Positions 44,620 through 54,387 of a stretch of 64,000 nucleotides of DNA are shown in pieces. Origin of the DNA: Rhabdochlamydiaceae bacterium. Lineage in GTDB: Bacteria; Chlamydiota; Chlamydiia; Chlamydiales; Rhabdochlamydiaceae. The position numbers were made by a program, and so were the translations under genes. The DNA is taken from positions 1 to 64,000 of the forward strand of contig JAIETG010000008.1 in the NCBI GenBank assembly GCA_019745395.1, read 5' to 3'. Below the pieces are notes generated by a model. It saw only the letters and a list, made by a program, of their open reading frames with translations. It made no database searches and was not told the origin of the DNA. Each line of letters opens with the position of its first letter. Within the stretch, counting starts at the first letter, position 1.

Positions 44620-44962
44620 AGAGTAATAGGATAAGATAGCGCGATCCTCTCTTTTTTTTCATCAATTTTTTCAAGAATGTTTTTTTTTCTTGCGACTCGG
44701 CTAAAGATTTCAATCTCTACATTCGCAAAATCAATGCAATTACCTTCCTAAAGAGATGTGTGTGTGGCTTGCTTGATGTCTATAGGTGGGCAATTGCTTG
44801 GAACTTAAGTGTGGCAGGTGATGTGCTGATGTTCCCGCGGCTTTCTTGTTTTTTGGATCTTGTGATGTCGTGGTTGCTTTGGAGGTGTGGTAGGGAATTT
44901 ACGTGTAAATATTTTGGCCGAAGTCGCGGAAGACAGGTTTGATTTGGATTTTAACTAAATTG
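44620..44962. other. Gene-free stretch between tRNA-Gly and hypothetical gene
   Basis: These 343 bases presumably hold the promoter of the tRNA-Gly/tig transcript; AT-rich runs occur at 44650-44690, but no convincing pair of boxes was found. A 60-codon plus-strand frame at 44760-44942 has Cys/Trp-rich, non-protein-like composition and is dismissed. Confidence 0.4.
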
Positions 44963-45712
44963 CTAGCCTCGCAAGATTCGATGGGAAAATATGGCTTTAA
45001 TGAGGTCGAGCTGTTTTTGTAGGTCCTCTAGTGTTTGCTCTAAGGGATCTCTAGTAAACATGTATTGTAGTTGTTTTTGTTCAACTAAGGTTTTAAGTTT
45101 TTCTGTTTTACGAACCCATACGTTTAGATCTGGACGGATTTTTTCTTTTTGTCGGAGGATGAGATCTCTAGAGATGTGCCCGTCTTTTGGTAGCGCCTTA
45201 TTTAATAGTTTAATAGTCCTCTGAACCTCGGAGCTTAAAGAGTTTGTCTGGGAGTCGAATTCGGGGCCGATGTCTACTGAGAGCTTTGTCGCTAGCTTTA
45301 GAATTCTGATTTGTTCTACGGCTTCGATCAAGGCTTCAAGGGGATTTTTGAAGTTTTCAAGTCGGAGCTTGTAGTCTGTGATAGGGGCGATGTTTTTACT
45401 GCGGCTAAATGTTCTTCTGGATTCGTCGAAGCCTCTAGCGTCAAATAAAGTGGGTAGATCGGCTTCCCAGGCTTTTTTGAAAGTGTTTTTTGGTAAAATT
45501 GAAGGTTTGCAGGGGTCTGGTGGAAGGGCGCATCTTGGATTAATGTCTGGATCTAGCTCCTCATAAGGAGGCTGAAATGGAAGTGTGCTATCTGCTGTTT
45601 TCTCGTCATCTTCTTGGAGGTGCCAGCTAGATACCCTTGTTGCGTGGGAGTCGGGACTGTCTGTGTTGTAATAATCGGTGTATTTGATATTTGAACGAAC
45701 GGGTGAAAACAT
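44963..45712 (-). CDS. Hypothetical soluble coiled-coil protein
   Basis: The ATG at 45710-45712 is favoured over an in-frame TTG at 45721; ribosome sites are weak. The 249-residue product has a Pro/Asp/Ser-rich first half (residues 1-90, PPYEELDPDINPRCALPPD) that looks unstructured. From about residue 110 it has long amphipathic helices (LIEAVEQIRILKLA, LEQTLEDLQKQLDLIKAI). There is no signal peptide or membrane segment. The disordered N-terminus with helical C-terminus would suit a secreted effector or structural protein, but nothing proves it. No family recognised. Confidence 0.65.
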   Translation of the reverse strand: MFSPVRSNIKYTDYYNTDSPDSHATRVSSWHLQEDDEKTADSTLPFQPPYEELDPDINPRCALPPDPCKPSILPKNTFKKAWEADLPTLFDARGFDESRRTFSRSKNIAPITDYKLRLENFKNPLEALIEAVEQIRILKLATKLSVDIGPEFDSQTNSLSSEVQRTIKLLNKALPKDGHISRDLILRQKEKIRPDLNVWVRKTEKLKTLVEQKQLQYMFTRDPLEQTLEDLQKQLDLIKAIFSHRILRG

Positions 45713-46025
45713 AATATCCAATAAATTGTTAGTTTGTGGGGTGTATTTTACTAGAGTATTTGTTTGTTTTCAATCTTTTAAAAATGGCTCCAGCTGTTTG
45801 GGGTTTGGCGCTTTCTGTTGCTGATTTTTTTTAGAAAATTAGCAAAATCTCATTGAAAATGGATGGAGGAGCGCTTTTTTTAGCGATAGGTTGGGTGTAA
45901 ATAAATTTTTTTCTTGCGCTAGGAAATGAAAACAGGTAAAAGCATCAGATCGTAAGGGGAGGCCTGTCTTGAGAGAAGTGAGGCCTGTCTTGTAATTCAT
46001 AGGGATTGTTACAGAAAGAGACATC
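45713..46025. other. Divergent promoter region, hypothetical and SNF2 genes
   Basis: This 313-base divergent spacer contains a direct repeat: GAGGCCTGTCTTG at about 45959-45971 and again near 45980-45992 (CTGTCTTG core). I see no coding frame with support and no clear promoter boxes. Confidence 0.35.
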
Positions 46026-49000
46026 ATGATTAATTTTCGAAAATTAAGACAAGATTTTTCCTCGAATATTCTGAAAGAAGGGAAAGAGCTTTATGATAAG
46101 CAGAAGGTGATTTCTGCTAAATTATTGCAGCTAGATAGTAAAACTATGAAAGTCAGCGGCAAGGTACTCGGTCAGTATGATAATTGCTATGAAAGCGAGA
46201 TAGAAATTGACCGTTTAGAATGTGAAGCGATCGACTCTAACTGCGATTGTCCCTATAACTACGATTGTCAACACATAGCAGCCCTTCTTTTTTTCTTAGA
46301 GGACAATTTAGATAAAATTCTTGTCGAGTACTCTAAAGAAGCAAACTTGGAAGAAATGGATGTGAAAGAGCCTTTGGATGAGGAATTCAAGAGTGATCTA
46401 ATTGAGAAATTCAAGGAAGCTGAATCTAAAGAGGTGATCCGTCAGGAAGAGCTTTATCAAAAGCAACTTCTTCAAGAGTATATTTTTTCTGCCCAAATTT
46501 TGGCTTGTTCACCCTTTTTTAGAACACGTATTAAAGCAGAGTCGGATACTGCGGATCTGCATATTCTTTTTTCTTTTCCAGCGGATGCGGACGTGAAAAA
46601 TCATGTCGAACTGCAATTTGCTTTGCGTCTTCCATACCGTTCTAAGCCTCTTCACGTGCCTAATCTAAAGCAATTTTTAGATGCAGTGCGCTATGAAGAG
46701 CCCATTTTTATGAGCAGTAAGCGGTATTGTTTTTCTTGGAGCTCTTTTGATCCTTTGAAGCAAGAAATTTTACGATCCATTATGGAGCGGATTCGATTTA
46801 CAGAAAACAGCACCTCAGAAAAATCACTTCGTATGGGGCACTTGGATTTAGAAACGTTTGGTTTAATTGTTGCTCGTATTTTTGAGGTCTCATTGGAGCA
46901 AATCGGTCAGACTCGCTATTTGTTGCAAGAGGATGATCTTCCATATCTCACAGGACTTTATGAGGGAAGTTTAGAGCAACCCGTACGATTTTCTCCAGCT
47001 CCGGCGGGCTTTCGATTCGTTTTAGAATATATTCCTCCGCCTACCTCTAAAATTTTGATGAACCCGCTTATTACGGTTGATGAACAAACGGTAACTTTAG
47101 AAGAGGCTCGTCTATTTGAGTGTTCTAAACCTGGGATGTTCTATAAAAATACGTTCTATCGATTCCGTGATCAAATTACGCGTTTGCATTTAAAGAATTT
47201 AAAAGAAATTCGAGATGTAACGATCCCGCAACCTCTTTTCGGTTCTTTTGTAGAAAATGCTCTTTCTGAGCTGTCTAGATATGCAGAGATTGCCAATCAG
47301 CATGTAATTGAAGATTTTGTTACACTTCCTTTTAGCGGTCCTTTGGAAGCTATCTGTGATCTTTCTTATTTAAACGGAGAGCTTGAAGCTACGTTGAATT
47401 TTATGTATGACGGAATGCAGATCCCTGCAGCTTCTGCTCAACTCGATTACAATCAAATTGTTTCTTTTATACAAAAAGAAGGGATCTTAGCGAGAAATCT
47501 TGTCGAAGAAAAGAAAATCTTAGAAGATCTATTTCAGGATTTTTTCTATATTCCAGAGACGGGGATTTATGTGTCTCGATCGGATAAAAAGATCATTGAA
47601 TTTATGACAGAGATTATCCCGAGAAATCAAGATAGAGTAAAATTTAATTGTCCGCAAAATCTTCTCGATCAATTTATTTATGATCAAAGTTCTTTTTCTT
47701 TAGAGCTTAAAGACACAGACCGGATTGATTCTTATGAGATCCATTTGCTAGTGGATGGGGCTTTAAAAGGAGTTAGACTTGATACTCTTTGGGAGTGTAC
47801 CTCTTCTAAAAAATCATTTATTGAATTGGATATGCCAAAAGCCAAAGTTAAGAAAGCTCAAGAGGGAAGCCGCCTTCCTAAAATTCTCGTGCTAGATTTG
47901 GAAAGAATTTTGGGCATAGTTAAGCTTTTTGATGAACTGGGTATAGAAGTTTTAGATAATCATGTGCTCACTAGACCTCTTTGGAGTCTTTCTAGCATCG
48001 ATTCGGCGCACTTTGAGGGACTTCCTATTACTTTTTCGATTACAGATAAGCTTATCGACATTCGCAAGCAAATAATTGGAGAAAAGAATGTGGACTTCTC
48101 CGAAGTTCCGAAGGCTATTCATGCCACATTACGCTCTTATCAGGTTGAGGGGGTTAAATGGCTCGAAAGATTGCGATCGATGTATTTAAATGGAATTTTA
48201 GCTGATGATATGGGGCTAGGAAAGACTTTACAAGCGATTGTAACAATTTCTCAGCATCTTCACAAAAAATCAGGGGCCTCCTTAGTTGTTTGTCCGACTT
48301 CTCTTTTATATAACTGGAAGGAAGAGTTTTCTAAATTCAATAACAACCTTCGAGCTCTTGTGGTTGATGGAATTCCCTCATTCCGCAAAAAGATGATCGA
48401 AAATGTGCAAAATTATGACGTGGTAATTACTTCTTATACCCTTCTTCAGAAAGATATTGAAAGCTATAAAGAGATTCCCTTTTCGTATGTCATTTTAGAT
48501 GAAGCGCAGCACATCAAAAATCGAGGTACGCGTAATGCAAAATCGGTGAAGATGGTTCAAGCGGAGCATCGGTTGATTCTTTCAGGAACGCCTATTGAAA
48601 ACTCTTTAGAAGAGCTTTGGAGTCTTTTTGACTTCTTGATGCCAGGGTTTTTGAGCTCGTATGATCGATTTGTGGAAAAATATGTTCGGGTAACAGGTCT
48701 CGAGCAACAGAAGAACTTGGACTTCTTAAAGAAAAAAGTATCTCCTTTTATTTTAAGAAGGATGAAAAGCGATGTGTTGGATGATCTTCCTCCTGTTTCG
48801 GAAATCGTATACCACTGCCAGCTTAGTGAAATACAAATGCAGCTGTATAAATCTTATGCGGAATCCGCTCGAGATGAGCTTGTCAAGCTGGTTCAAAGAG
48901 ATGGATTTGATCGCGTACAAATACATGTGCTTGCAACGTTAACACGTTTAAAGCAAATTTGTTGCCATCCTGCAATCTTTGCAAAAGAGACGCCAGAAGT

Positions 49001-49517
49001 TGGAGATTCTGCTAAATATGACATGTTGTTAGATCTTTTGCAGACCTTGGTAGAAGGTAAGCATAAAACGGTGATTTTTTCTCAATATACGAGAATGCTG
49101 CAGATCATGAAAAAAGATCTTGAGCAAAGAGGTATTAAATTCTCTTATTTGGATGGTTCTAGTAAAAATCGTCTGGAAGTAGTCAAAGAATTCAACGAAG
49201 ATGAGAGTATTTCTGTATTCCTGGTTTCTTTAAAAGCTGGGGGAACTGGATTGAACTTAGTAGGTGCCGATACCGTAATCCATTACGATATGTGGTGGAA
49301 CCCTGCTGTAGAGAGCCAGGCGACGGACCGAGTCCATCGTATGGGTCAAAAAAATTCTGTTTCTTCTTATAAATTGATTACTCTAGGTACAATCGAAGAA
49401 AAGATCGCTGAAATGCAGAAGAGAAAAAAAGGATTGGTCAAGAAAGTGGTAAGCTGCGATGATGAGGCGATAGCAAAACTTACGTGGGAAGATGTACTGG
49501 AATTACTCAAGACCTAA
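46026..49517 (+). CDS. SNF2/SWI-family helicase with SWIM finger
   Basis: The 1163-residue ATPase has an N-terminal SWIM finger (CDCPYNYDCQH near residue 78) and a long middle region seen in bacterial SNF2 helicases (about 130-660). The motor has DDMGLGKTLQ near residue 728, VILDEAQHIKN, LSGTPIENSLEELW, and a helicase C domain ending QATDRVHRMGQ. It moves along double-stranded DNA or strips proteins from it; the bacterial role is probably transcription or repair (inference). Its place before mreB and pckG and near tig-clpP-clpX is the conserved chlamydial order. The ATG has an AAAGAG site. Confidence 0.94.
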   Translation: MINFRKLRQDFSSNILKEGKELYDKQKVISAKLLQLDSKTMKVSGKVLGQYDNCYESEIEIDRLECEAIDSNCDCPYNYDCQHIAALLFFLEDNLDKILVEYSKEANLEEMDVKEPLDEEFKSDLIEKFKEAESKEVIRQEELYQKQLLQEYIFSAQILACSPFFRTRIKAESDTADLHILFSFPADADVKNHVELQFALRLPYRSKPLHVPNLKQFLDAVRYEEPIFMSSKRYCFSWSSFDPLKQEILRSIMERIRFTENSTSEKSLRMGHLDLETFGLIVARIFEVSLEQIGQTRYLLQEDDLPYLTGLYEGSLEQPVRFSPAPAGFRFVLEYIPPPTSKILMNPLITVDEQTVTLEEARLFECSKPGMFYKNTFYRFRDQITRLHLKNLKEIRDVTIPQPLFGSFVENALSELSRYAEIANQHVIEDFVTLPFSGPLEAICDLSYLNGELEATLNFMYDGMQIPAASAQLDYNQIVSFIQKEGILARNLVEEKKILEDLFQDFFYIPETGIYVSRSDKKIIEFMTEIIPRNQDRVKFNCPQNLLDQFIYDQSSFSLELKDTDRIDSYEIHLLVDGALKGVRLDTLWECTSSKKSFIELDMPKAKVKKAQEGSRLPKILVLDLERILGIVKLFDELGIEVLDNHVLTRPLWSLSSIDSAHFEGLPITFSITDKLIDIRKQIIGEKNVDFSEVPKAIHATLRSYQVEGVKWLERLRSMYLNGILADDMGLGKTLQAIVTISQHLHKKSGASLVVCPTSLLYNWKEEFSKFNNNLRALVVDGIPSFRKKMIENVQNYDVVITSYTLLQKDIESYKEIPFSYVILDEAQHIKNRGTRNAKSVKMVQAEHRLILSGTPIENSLEELWSLFDFLMPGFLSSYDRFVEKYVRVTGLEQQKNLDFLKKKVSPFILRRMKSDVLDDLPPVSEIVYHCQLSEIQMQLYKSYAESARDELVKLVQRDGFDRVQIHVLATLTRLKQICCHPAIFAKETPEVGDSAKYDMLLDLLQTLVEGKHKTVIFSQYTRMLQIMKKDLEQRGIKFSYLDGSSKNRLEVVKEFNEDESISVFLVSLKAGGTGLNLVGADTVIHYDMWWNPAVESQATDRVHRMGQKNSVSSYKLITLGTIEEKIAEMQKRKKGLVKKVVSCDDEAIAKLTWEDVLELLKT

Positions 49518-49530
49518 AGGATTTTAACAC

Positions 49531-50628
49531 ATGGCGAAGAAGCATCCTTCGAATTATAGAGATCTTTTAAGAACTTTATCGCAAACTATTTTGGGAAGAG
49601 TCGGCCCTATGTCTGGCCTTTTTTCCAGCGATATTGGGATCGATCTTGGAACTGCAAATACTCTAGTTTATGTACGAGGCAAGGGGATTGTTCTTGCGGA
49701 ACCCTCAGTTGTAGCCGTAGATTCGGTGACAAATGAGGTGCTTGCTGTTGGGCAAAAAGCAAAGGCGATGCTTGGGAAAACCCCTAGAAAAATTCATGCC
49801 GTACGACCTATGAAAGATGGGGTTATTGCAGATTTTGAAATCGCAGAAGGGATGTTGAAAGCGCTTATTCGAAGAGTTACTCCACCTCGAAGCTTGACAC
49901 GCCCTAAAATTTTAATTGCTGTTCCGTCAGGAATTACTGGTGTAGAAAAACGTGCCGTAGAAGATTCGGCTTTAAGAGCTGGAGCTCAAGAAGTGATTCT
50001 GATTGAAGAGCCTATGGCTGCTGCGATTGGGGTTGATTTGCCGGTTCATGAGCCATCTGCGAATATGATCATTGATATTGGGGGCGGAACTACTGAAATT
50101 GCCATCATTTCTTTGGGAGGCATTGTAGAGGCTAGATCTCTCCGTATTGCGGGAGATGAGTTTGATGAGTGTATTGTCAATTACATGCGCCGTACTTACA
50201 ATTTGATGATTGGACCTCGAACTGCGGAAGAGATCAAAATGAGCATTGGTTCTGCCTATCCATTAGGGGACAATGAGCTCGAAATGGAAGTGCGCGGAAG
50301 GGATCAAGTGGCAGGGCTTCCTATTACGAAAAGGATTAACTCTGTAGAGATTCGCGAGTGCTTAGCAGAGCCCATTCAACAGATCATAGAAAGTGTGAAG
50401 TTGACTTTGGAAAAATGTCCTCCAGAATTGGCAGCTGACCTTGTGGAACGGGGGATGGTTCTTGCTGGTGGTGGAGCTTTGATCAAGGGACTTGATAAAG
50501 CGCTCATTAAAGAAACCGGCCTTCCTGTTATTGTAGCGCCAAATCCTCTTTTAGCTGTTTGTTTAGGAACAGGAAAAGCGTTGGAATATTTGGACAAGTT
50601 TAAAAAGAGAAAGGCTTTAGTTTTATAA
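49531..50628 (+). CDS. mreB: Rod-shape actin homologue MreB
   Basis: The 365-residue protein has the actin-type phosphate loops [20 protein letters not shown] near residue 34 and [15 protein letters not shown] near 185, and the adenosine motif [12 protein letters not shown] near 312. The first 30 residues extend beyond most MreB proteins, and such N-terminal extensions are known in chlamydial MreB. The ATG has an AAGGA site nine bases upstream. In FtsZ-less chlamydiae MreB organises division and peptidoglycan synthesis. It follows the SNF2 gene by 13 bases and precedes pckG by 17, so the three form an operon. Confidence 0.97.
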   Translation: MAKKHPSNYRDLLRTLSQTILGRVGPMSGLFSSDIGIDLGTANTLVYVRGKGIVLAEPSVVAVDSVTNEVLAVGQKAKAMLGKTPRKIHAVRPMKDGVIADFEIAEGMLKALIRRVTPPRSLTRPKILIAVPSGITGVEKRAVEDSALRAGAQEVILIEEPMAAAIGVDLPVHEPSANMIIDIGGGTTEIAIISLGGIVEARSLRIAGDEFDECIVNYMRRTYNLMIGPRTAEEIKMSIGSAYPLGDNELEMEVRGRDQVAGLPITKRINSVEIRECLAEPIQQIIESVKLTLEKCPPELAADLVERGMVLAGGGALIKGLDKALIKETGLPVIVAPNPLLAVCLGTGKALEYLDKFKKRKALVL

Positions 50629-50645
50629 CCTAGGCGTTGTAAATT

Positions 50646-52418
50646 ATGTGGGATCAAAACCCTGTTTTACAAAAGTGGATTTCTGAGACTATTGCCTTAT
50701 GTAGACCTGACAAAGTACGCCTTTGTGACGGATCTGAAGAAGAGTTTAACACTCTATCTTCCGAGCTTGTCAGCAAAGGTTTTTTTATTCCCTTAAATCC
50801 TCAAAAGCGCCCTGGCAGTTTTGCCTGTTTTTCCGATCCGTCTGATGTGGCGCGTGTCGAAGAAGCTACGTTTATTTGTAGTGATAAAGTAGAAAATGCA
50901 GGTCCGACGAATAATTGGAAAGACCCCTTAGAGATGAAGAAGATCTTGCTTCCTCTTTTTTCGGGTTGTATGAAAGGCAGAACGTTATATGTAATCCCTT
51001 TTTGTATGGGCCCTTTAGATTCTCCTTTTGCTAAGATGGGCGTGCAAATTACAGATTCTCCTTATGTCGTTTGCAGTATGAAGATCATGACCCATATGGG
51101 AATAGAGGCTTTAAAAAAGATTGGGCCGAAGGGTGATTTTGTCCCTTGTTTACATTCTGTAGGCAAACCCTTAAGTCTAGGAGAAAAAGACGCTATTTGG
51201 CCTTGCTGCTCTCAAAAATACATCGTTCATTTTCCGGAAGAGAGAAGTATTTGGTCTTATGGTAGTGGTTATGGAGGTAATGCTCTTTTAGGAAAGAAAA
51301 GTTTTGCTCTTCGCATTGCATCTTCCATGGCTCAAAAACAAGGGTGGCTTGCTGAGCACATGCTTATCATCAGCGTGACTAATCCTTCTGGGCAAAAAAA
51401 ATATATCGCAGCAGCTTTTCCAAGTCAGTGCGGGAAAACTAATCTTTCTTTATTGAAATCTACTTTGCCAGGCTGGAAAGTCGAGTGTGTAGGGGATGAT
51501 ATCGCATGGATGCATATCGGAAAAGATGGCAGGCTTTATGCGATAAACCCGGAAGCTGGTTTTTTTGGCGTGGCCCCTGGAACATCGTATCGTTCTAATC
51601 CTTATGCAATGGAAACAATTCGTAAAAACACCATTTTTACGAATGTTGCCTTGACTCAAGATAAAGATGTTTGGTGGGAAGGGATGACAGAGCAGGCTCC
51701 TGAAGGTCTTACCGATTGGAAGGGGCATCCTTGGCAAAAAATAGAGAGTGCTGCGCATCCTAATAGTCGTTTTACGGTCAGTACTGCTCAGTGCCCAATT
51801 TTAGATGATCATGCATTCAATTCGGAAGGAGTTCCTATCTCTGCGATCCTTTTTGGGGGGAGGAGGTCTTCTGTAGTGCCTTTGATCTACGAATCGCTTT
51901 CCTGGGATCATGGTGTTTTTTTAGGGGCGTCTGTTTCATCAGAAACGACATCTGCAGCTGTAGGGGCTGTAGGTAAGCTTCGTCACGATCCTTTTGCTAT
52001 GCTTCCTTTTTGTGGTTACCACATGGGGGATTATTTTGCGCATTGGTTAGAAGTTGGAGCGCAAATGAAGTCGGAGCTCCGACCTGCAATTTTCTACGTC
52101 AATTGGTTCCGAAAAGACTCTTCTGGGAAATTTCTCTGGCCGGGTTTTGGAGAGAATATTCGCGTCCTGAAATGGATCTTTGAAAAATTAGATGCTAAAG
52201 CATCTTTCGTATCTACGGCTATTGGGAATATTCCCACGCAAGAATCTTTAGACTTGTCTGGTCTTTCAACTGTGGATTTTTCCTCTCTTTTTGCAGTTCC
52301 TTCTTCCGAATGGCTCCAGGAGGTGGAGGAGTTGGAAAAGTACTTCGCGCTTTTTGGGGATAAGATGCCTTCCGCTCTCTTACAGGAGCTTATCGCTTTA
52401 AAGCAAAGGCTTTTATAA
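50646..52418 (+). CDS. pckG: Phosphoenolpyruvate carboxykinase (GTP)
   Basis: The 590-residue enzyme matches the GTP-type family in length. It has the PEPCK-specific P-loop AAFPSQCGKTNLS near residue 258 with the reactive Cys, kinase-2-like VGDDIAWMH near 285, YGSGYGGNALLGKK near 212 and YVNWFRKD near 485. It converts oxaloacetate and GTP to phosphoenolpyruvate, linking the citrate cycle to gluconeogenesis. It is last in the SNF2-mreB-pckG unit. No sign of damage. Confidence 0.97.
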   Translation: MWDQNPVLQKWISETIALCRPDKVRLCDGSEEEFNTLSSELVSKGFFIPLNPQKRPGSFACFSDPSDVARVEEATFICSDKVENAGPTNNWKDPLEMKKILLPLFSGCMKGRTLYVIPFCMGPLDSPFAKMGVQITDSPYVVCSMKIMTHMGIEALKKIGPKGDFVPCLHSVGKPLSLGEKDAIWPCCSQKYIVHFPEERSIWSYGSGYGGNALLGKKSFALRIASSMAQKQGWLAEHMLIISVTNPSGQKKYIAAAFPSQCGKTNLSLLKSTLPGWKVECVGDDIAWMHIGKDGRLYAINPEAGFFGVAPGTSYRSNPYAMETIRKNTIFTNVALTQDKDVWWEGMTEQAPEGLTDWKGHPWQKIESAAHPNSRFTVSTAQCPILDDHAFNSEGVPISAILFGGRRSSVVPLIYESLSWDHGVFLGASVSSETTSAAVGAVGKLRHDPFAMLPFCGYHMGDYFAHWLEVGAQMKSELRPAIFYVNWFRKDSSGKFLWPGFGENIRVLKWIFEKLDAKASFVSTAIGNIPTQESLDLSGLSTVDFSSLFAVPSSEWLQEVEELEKYFALFGDKMPSALLQELIALKQRLL

Positions 52419-52579
52419 GCGGAAATTATCTCAGATTTTATTTTAAATTTTTTTGATTGTTGGCAAAGCTCGTCCTTCAAAACTTTTCAAATTTTTATGC
52501 GAATTATTCTAAGCGTATAATCTTCTTTTTGTTTCTGTTATGTCATTTTTATTTGATTTAATTTTTTTAAATTAAACAT

Positions 52580-52609
52580 TTGTTTACATTGTTTAATTTG
52601 ATGTATAAT
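52580..52609 (+). promoter_or_regulatory. Candidate sigma-70 promoter with perfect -10
   Basis: A perfect TATAAT at 52604-52609 is preceded by TTGTTT at 52580-52585 with an 18-base spacer in an AT-rich stretch. A transcript starting about 52616 would leave a short leader before the EEP-family start at 52642. Confidence 0.6.
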
Positions 52610-52641
52610 TATTATTTAAATGTGTGATTGTGGGTTTTTTT

Positions 52642-53799
52642 ATGTTTGTTGGATATGGGTTGAATAGTCCTGCTTTACGGGCGGTTGTCTATGGACCTCT
52701 TCGCAAGCCTTCTCTAAACGGTTTTTCGAAAGCTAGACATCTTTCTATGTTTTCTGCTCAGAAGAATATATGGGGTGGGGGTCGTGTGCTTAAGGATTCC
52801 CCAATTCACTCTAGAAAGTTAGCTTCTGTTTTTTTAACTCCTAAAGAAGATGCATCTATTGCTGCTCATTGGAACTATCCTTCAGATCATCTTCCTGCTT
52901 TGGGGAGTATTTTAGGAGTGCGTGTCGGTACTTTTAATATCCTTAATTCGGCTTATGTACACCATGTGATTAGAGATTGTTGGAAGACGTCTCATTTTAT
53001 GATCCAAGAAAAAATTGCTTCTCAAATGTATGAGGGACTTTCTCTGAGAGAGCAAGAGTGTTATCAGTCTATTCAAGCGTTGATGCTTAATGGTTCTAAA
53101 TCTTTAGATGTTTTGTGTATTCAAGAATGTTCTGATAAAATGTTTATGTTTTTGAGAAGAGAATTTTCTAAATTAAAATCTTCTAATGAAATTCAACTGT
53201 TTATGGTAGATGGAGGGATGGGCAATCATGTTGTCATGCTTGTAAAGCCATCTTTATCTTTGAAAGTGACTGCAAGTTTTGGAAAAGCTCTTTGGAGTCG
53301 TAAATTTGTGCCACCTGAAACAAAGAGTTTAGAAAATCCGAGGGGGGTAGAGCAGTTTGCTCTTGATGTGTGGAGACCAGCTTCTGTCGTAGAGATAGAG
53401 AAAGTCACTTCGTCCGGAAAGATCGAAAAGATTGTGCTAGTAGGCGTTCATGTTTCTTGTGCTGGGGAGCAAGATGAGTATCGAATTGATCGAGCTAATG
53501 AGCTTGCTGCGGGGGTAAGAGAGTTGTCAGATCCGAATAAAACTTTAGTGACTTTAGGGGATTTTAATATGTCGGGCTGTGTTACGAGTAAAAGTGATCT
53601 AAATATCCTTAAAGATTTGACCCCAGGTTACCGTCACGTTGACGCCAAAATTCCAGAGGCTATGGCTATTGACCGTATTTTTGCAGATGTTGATGAATAT
53701 AGAAAAGATTTTTGTGGACCTGTTTTTTTAGATGAAAGTTCGGATGTTCGAGCTGCCGAGGTGTATAAGAACACCTTATATCCAATACTTTTTACATAA
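52642..53799 (+). CDS. Endonuclease/exonuclease/phosphatase-family protein
   Basis: From ATG 52642 the product has 385 residues (an in-frame GTG at 52624 is also possible, and the ribosome site is weak). The EEP fold is shown by VRVGTFNIL near residue 97 (Asn of the active site), LCIQECSD near 158 (metal-binding Glu), LVGVHVSC near 265 and LVTLGDFNMSG near 298 (Asp-x-Asn). A late AIDRIFAD takes the place of the usual SDHxP. The first 90 residues are basic with no known domain. The family cuts DNA, RNA, phosphoinositides or other phosphodiesters. Host-directed use is possible but only inferred. It has its own promoter. Confidence 0.82.
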   Translation: MFVGYGLNSPALRAVVYGPLRKPSLNGFSKARHLSMFSAQKNIWGGGRVLKDSPIHSRKLASVFLTPKEDASIAAHWNYPSDHLPALGSILGVRVGTFNILNSAYVHHVIRDCWKTSHFMIQEKIASQMYEGLSLREQECYQSIQALMLNGSKSLDVLCIQECSDKMFMFLRREFSKLKSSNEIQLFMVDGGMGNHVVMLVKPSLSLKVTASFGKALWSRKFVPPETKSLENPRGVEQFALDVWRPASVVEIEKVTSSGKIEKIVLVGVHVSCAGEQDEYRIDRANELAAGVRELSDPNKTLVTLGDFNMSGCVTSKSDLNILKDLTPGYRHVDAKIPEAMAIDRIFADVDEYRKDFCGPVFLDESSDVRAAEVYKNTLYPILFT

Positions 53800-53833
53800 A
53801 AAAAAGCCACAAAAGTTGCCCTTTGTAGCTTTC
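53797..53833 (-). terminator. Intrinsic terminator of the RRM gene
   Basis: An imperfect 12-bp hairpin (53803-53815 with 53821-53832) with one mismatch and one bulge is followed on the minus strand by a run of seven or more T. It lies 23 bases beyond the RRM stop; its T-run overlaps the stop codon of the convergent EEP gene. Confidence 0.75.
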
Positions 53834-53855
53834 AGCAATTGCTATACCAGAAAAA

Positions 53856-54176
53856 TTATGAATAAGTTCTTTGCCAAGAATCTCTTCTGCGATCAGACTG
53901 GGAAGAAAAACCCGTTTTCTTTTGCTCAGGATGAGCAATGTTTACGATTAGAGTTCTTCCGTTTAGTTCTGCGCCGTGTAGAGCTTCGATAGCTTGTTGA
54001 GCTTGATCGTTGCTTTCCATTTCAACAAAACCAAATCCTTTGGATTTGCCTGTCATTTTATCAATAATGATACGAGCTGATACAACAACACCAAAAGGTT
54101 GGAATACCTCTTTTAATTCTTCTTCTGTAAGACTGTATGGAAGACTTCCTACATACAGCTTTTTCTCTTGGGACAT
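53856..54176 (-). CDS. RRM-domain RNA-binding protein
   Basis: The 106-residue protein is a single RNA-recognition motif: RNP2 KLYVGSLPYS at residue 6, RNP1 KSKGFGFVEME near residue 45, and a short basic Ser/Arg tail. It matches the bacterial and cyanobacterial glycine-tailed RRM proteins, which bind RNA and often respond to cold. The ATG has AAGGAG six bases upstream. It is a monocistronic unit with its own terminator. Confidence 0.94.
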   Translation of the reverse strand: MSQEKKLYVGSLPYSLTEEELKEVFQPFGVVVSARIIIDKMTGKSKGFGFVEMESNDQAQQAIEALHGAELNGRTLIVNIAHPEQKKTGFSSQSDRRRDSWQRTYS

Positions 54177-54387
54177 ATAATCTCCTTAAAAATCATTCGA
54201 CTGTTTCCCTTTTCTGCTTTTTTTCACTCCAACTTCTGGCCTTACTAGGGGCGCTTTTAGGTCGGATTAGCAGAAATGGTCAACAAAACGCGCATAGTGT
54301 ATCAAAAAGGCTTTTTGATTGTCGACAAAGAAAAGAAAAATGTGCGATGTTTAAGAAAATAAAAAAATGTATATTATGGTGTTCTCT

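Noticed and set aside
44404-44713. Extended trigger factor N-terminus
   Set aside because: The extension runs through both tRNA-Gly genes, so it cannot be the real start; ATG 44404 has a strong ribosome site.
54300-54320. Hairpin ATCAAAAAG/CTTTTTGAT as a terminator
   Set aside because: The loop is too small, the stem is AT-rich and no T-run follows, so it is probably chance.
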